Shown here: one piece after another, positions 61,815-64,000 of the stretch | Layout: every line of letters begins with the position of its first letter | Position numbering within the stretch: the stretch's first letter is position 1 | From: CAZTDD01 sp964612675 | GTDB lineage: Bacteria > Hinthialibacterota > Hinthialibacteria > Hinthialibacterales > JAKPRU01 | Direction of reading: 5' to 3' | Length of the DNA stretch: 64,000 bases | Assembly: GCA_964612675.1 (NCBI GenBank) | Contig: CAZTDD010000002.1 | Span: forward strand, 1 to 64,000 | The notes under the pieces: model-generated | What the model was told of the DNA's origin: nothing | Database searches by the model: none | What the model saw: the letters and a program-made list of their open reading frames with translations, nothing else | Program-made: the position numbers and the translations under genes

Positions 61815-63104
61815 ATGAATGAAATCAATCGTCGTTCTTTTGTGAAACAAACGTCCGGTGCATTGGCCGGTCTGTCGTTACTCCATGCATCGAATCCTTC
61901 TCGAATCCTCGGGGCAAACGAAAAATTGAACATCGCCTCTATCGGGGTTCGAGGAATGGGGATGAGTGATACGAAAAACTTCATCCAAACGGGACAGACG
62001 AACATTGTTGCCCTGTGTGACGTGGATCAGAAAGTCTTGGAAGAAGCACAGACGGAAGTAGAGAAATACCAGGGGACAAAACCCAAAGGCGTGAAAGATT
62101 ATCGCGAGGTGCTAGACAATAGCGAAGTGGACGCTGTCATTATCGGTACGCCGGACCATTGGCACGCGATTATGGCGATTGAGGCCTGCAAGGCCGGGAA
62201 GGATATATACGTCGAGAAGCCATGCGCACATAATGTTCACGAGTGCCGCCAAATCGCGGAAGCCGCGAAGAAGTACAAGCGGGTTGTTCAACACGGAACA
62301 CAGCAGCGCAGTGGCGAACATTTTCAGAAAGCGAAAGAGTATGTCCAATCAGGAAAACTGGGCAAAATCGCTCTGTGCAGAAACTGGGCGATCCTCGGAC
62401 GCGGAAGCATCGGCCACGCCGTCCCGGAAGAGCCGCCCGCTCATTTGGATTACAATTTCTGGTTGGGACCGGCACCAAAGAAACAGTACACAGAGAACCG
62501 CTGCCATTACAGATGGCGATTCATGTGGGATTACGGCACCGGCGACATGGGAAATTGGGGGGTCCATTGGCTGGACATCGCGATTTGGGCCCTCGATTTG
62601 GGGTGGCCGACGGCTGTGTCCTCCTCCGGTGGGATGTTCATTTTCGATGACGATAAGGAAACGCCGGATACCCAGATGACCCTGTATGAATATCCCAACC
62701 TGACCGTGATGTGGGAACTGCGAATGTGGTCGAAACATGGTTTCGGGGGCAGAGGTACCGGAACTGCGTTTTATGGGGAAGATCAGACGCTGATTGTGAA
62801 TCGCGAGGGCTACCAGATATACAGCAAAGACGGTGAAGAACTTCTCGAGGAAGGGAAGCCGACGAATAACAGCAACCGGGATCATAAATTCGATTTCATC
62901 GATGCTGTGAAGAAACGTCGGGCTCCGATTGCCGATATTTCTCAGGGGCAAATCAGCGCGGGAATAGCAATACTCGGCAATGTGGCTTACCTGGCGGATG
63001 AGAAGATTCGCTATAACCCGGAAACGGATCAATTGGACGACAGCGATAAAGACGAGCTTCTCACGCGTGAATATCGACGCGGCTATGAGCTGCCGGAGGT
63101 CTGA
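61815..63104 (+). CDS. Tat-exported Gfo/Idh/MocA family oxidoreductase, 429 aa
   Basis: AGGAGGT lies five bases before the ATG. The N-terminus is a Tat signal (NRRSFVKQTSGALAGLSLL). The Rossmann part has IASIGVRGMGMSD, CDVDQKVLEEA and IIGTPDHWHAIM, with catalytic Lys in YVEKPCAHN. The C-terminal domain has FWLGPAPKKQY, GDMGNWGVHWLDIAIWAL and TPDTQM. This is the planctomycete-type exported Gfo/Idh family, which works on glycosides or inositols outside the cytoplasm. It is related to the enzyme at 31765-33075 but clearly distinct. A rho-independent terminator follows 27 bases after the stop. Confidence 0.92.
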   Translation: MNEINRRSFVKQTSGALAGLSLLHASNPSRILGANEKLNIASIGVRGMGMSDTKNFIQTGQTNIVALCDVDQKVLEEAQTEVEKYQGTKPKGVKDYREVLDNSEVDAVIIGTPDHWHAIMAIEACKAGKDIYVEKPCAHNVHECRQIAEAAKKYKRVVQHGTQQRSGEHFQKAKEYVQSGKLGKIALCRNWAILGRGSIGHAVPEEPPAHLDYNFWLGPAPKKQYTENRCHYRWRFMWDYGTGDMGNWGVHWLDIAIWALDLGWPTAVSSSGGMFIFDDDKETPDTQMTLYEYPNLTVMWELRMWSKHGFGGRGTGTAFYGEDQTLIVNREGYQIYSKDGEELLEEGKPTNNSNRDHKFDFIDAVKKRRAPIADISQGQISAGIAILGNVAYLADEKIRYNPETDQLDDSDKDELLTREYRRGYELPEV

Positions 63105-63130
63105 TCGATTACTCGTCGAGGATGGCAACC

Positions 63131-63170
63131 AAAGGGCGAGCCGGGATAGTGAGTTCGGCTCGCCCTTTTT
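63131..63170. terminator. Rho-independent terminator between convergent genes
   Basis: Stem AAAGGGCGAGCC (63131-63142) and GGCTCGCCCTTT (63157-63168), 14-base loop, then T residues. The opposite strand has a shorter T run (TTT at the stem edge). It serves the oxidoreductase gene and perhaps the gene ending at 63200. Confidence 0.88.
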
Positions 63171-63199
63171 CGTGTATCGCGATTATCCTACCGGTGTGC

Positions 63200-64000
63200 T
63201 CAGCGTTTCTTCTGCATAAAGGCCATGCCGGACTGTCTCTCGTCGTGACGCTCCGCCGCATCGGGCTGATAATCCTCCCATCCCGTCTCGGTCGGCGGAC
63301 GAGTCAATTCGGGATAATGCTCGTCAACCGTTTTCATTTGTTTGTCGAGTTTCTGAATAGTCTCATCAAACCGTTTGCTTTGGGAGGTTGAATGTTCAAC
63401 GCGGTTTCGAATGCCCATGGAACGGAGTTTTTCGTCCAGGCTTCCTTGTCTGGTTAATTCTCTCACTTTCACAAGCACCTGTTTTTGGGCCTCCCCGGGC
63501 ACGGGAATCAACTCATTGATACCACGGCGGACAACCGTGGGGATGGCGGCCGGCATCAGGCCGTCTCGGATCGGATCCTGCCAGTAATCCAGATAGTGAT
63601 TTTGGGCTTCGGACATGCCGTATTCCCACGGACGCAGATCGGTTTCTTCACATTCGTCGGGCATGTCTTCGGCGTTCTCGAATGTTTCGTTCATGTTGAA
63701 ACAGACCCCGACCAATCGACAGCCGGGTGTGTTGTTCCAATAGTCAACGGCCAAACGAAGTGAACTGTTTTGTATCAAACCAAGTCCGGCATCCGTGAGC
63801 AGTTTTCGCTCGCGCAGTGAAGGGACCAGGCCGACGAACCCAAAAAAGCCGCGAAAATAGGAAGGTTTATCCGATCCGCCTTTGTCCGTGATCCGGCCGA
63901 GGGCTTTCTGAATTGCAGCATGGAATCTTTCTTTGGGAGCCTGATCCGTGAGCACATCCACTATACCGGTGCCGCCACCGAGGACCTTCTTGAGGATTAC
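63200..64000 (-). CDS. Hypothetical protein, 5' end beyond window, at least 266 aa
   Basis: The frame stays open to the right edge, where it reads KKVLGGGTGIVDVLTDQ; an internal GTG at 63961 is probably not the start. I do not recognise the family with confidence. The segment LRERKLLTDAGLGLIQNSSL with LAVDYWNN resembles the conserved core of DUF6090-type proteins (sensor-like, coiled-coil membrane proteins of unknown role), but this is only a pattern impression. Two Cys-containing stretches (NTPGCRLVGVCFNMNE, MPDECEETD) and a charged C-terminus (DAAERHDERQSG) follow. It converges on the oxidoreductase gene. Confidence 0.6.
   Translation of the reverse strand, partial: VILKKVLGGGTGIVDVLTDQAPKERFHAAIQKALGRITDKGGSDKPSYFRGFFGFVGLVPSLRERKLLTDAGLGLIQNSSLRLAVDYWNNTPGCRLVGVCFNMNETFENAEDMPDECEETDLRPWEYGMSEAQNHYLDYWQDPIRDGLMPAAIPTVVRRGINELIPVPGEAQKQVLVKVRELTRQGSLDEKLRSMGIRNRVEHSTSQSKRFDETIQKLDKQMKTVDEHYPELTRPPTETGWEDYQPDAAERHDERQSGMAFMQKKR

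Noticed and set aside
1..64000. tRNA, rRNA, transposase or prophage genes
   Set aside because: I looked for T-loop-like GTTCGANTC patterns, rRNA-like blocks and DDE/HUH motifs and saw none that held up; short RNAs could still be missed by eye.

Overview
The window looks like a bacterial chromosome segment from an uncultivated, polysaccharide-degrading lineage. Several features recur in genomes of Hydrogenedentota, Sumerlaeota, Poribacteria, Lentisphaerota and Planctomycetota: many secreted proteins, Pro-Thr linkers of the PTPTNTPT type, Tat-exported Gfo/Idh/MocA oxidoreductases, DUF1080 proteins, a lone pseudopilin, WD40/PD40/NHL propellers, and many short palindromic repeats between genes. 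I cannot place the phylum from sequence alone. I recognised no rRNA, tRNA, CRISPR array, transposase or phage gene. Most starts are ATG, often with an AGGAG-type ribosome-binding site.

Layout. 1-4.2 kb: an RHS/YD-repeat surface protein running off the left edge, with a PD40 propeller inside its N-terminal region, and a 92-residue secreted YD mini-protein. 4.5-12 kb: a propeller plus DUF4091 glycoside-hydrolase-like protein, a DUF1847 / EEP-phosphatase pair, and a clan GH-D-like glycosidase. 12.5-24.2 kb: two very large secreted proteins, one of 2861 residues carrying both a subtilisin-type and a papain-type protease domain, the other an array of five PPC-like domains. 24.5-41.4 kb: metabolic and secreted carbohydrate genes (G1PDH-like dehydrogenase, two DUF1080 proteins, a secreted O-methyltransferase, a GH67-like protein, a ceramidase-like protein, a pseudopilin, a Gfo/Idh oxidoreductase, an OFA-type MFS transporter, a GH29 fucosidase, an ICMT-like membrane protein and a UroD-family methyltransferase). 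41.7-51.0 kb: a 3117-residue protein with 28 WD40-like repeats and a gingipain-like domain. 51.0-53.0 kb: btaB-btaA for betaine lipid synthesis. 53.9-61.4 kb: a chemosensory-type cluster (two receiver proteins, CheW, a chemoreceptor, a hybrid histidine kinase). 61.8-64 kb: a second Tat-type Gfo/Idh oxidoreductase and an unidentified gene cut by the right edge.

How it fits together. The secreted glycosidases, Tat-exported sugar oxidoreductases and DUF1080 (3-keto-glycoside hydrolase family) proteins suggest extracytoplasmic breakdown of glycans, possibly by a 3-keto route. The giant proteins share Pro-Thr linkers and a related C-terminal beta-sandwich module, which suggests a common export or surface-attachment fate.

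The strongest unusual signals are the two-protease polypeptide whose proteases sit behind related propeptide-like segments, the shared C-terminal module, and a family of C-rich/G-rich palindromic repeats. One complex copy of that family (about 470 bp) lies in frame inside the 3117-residue gene.
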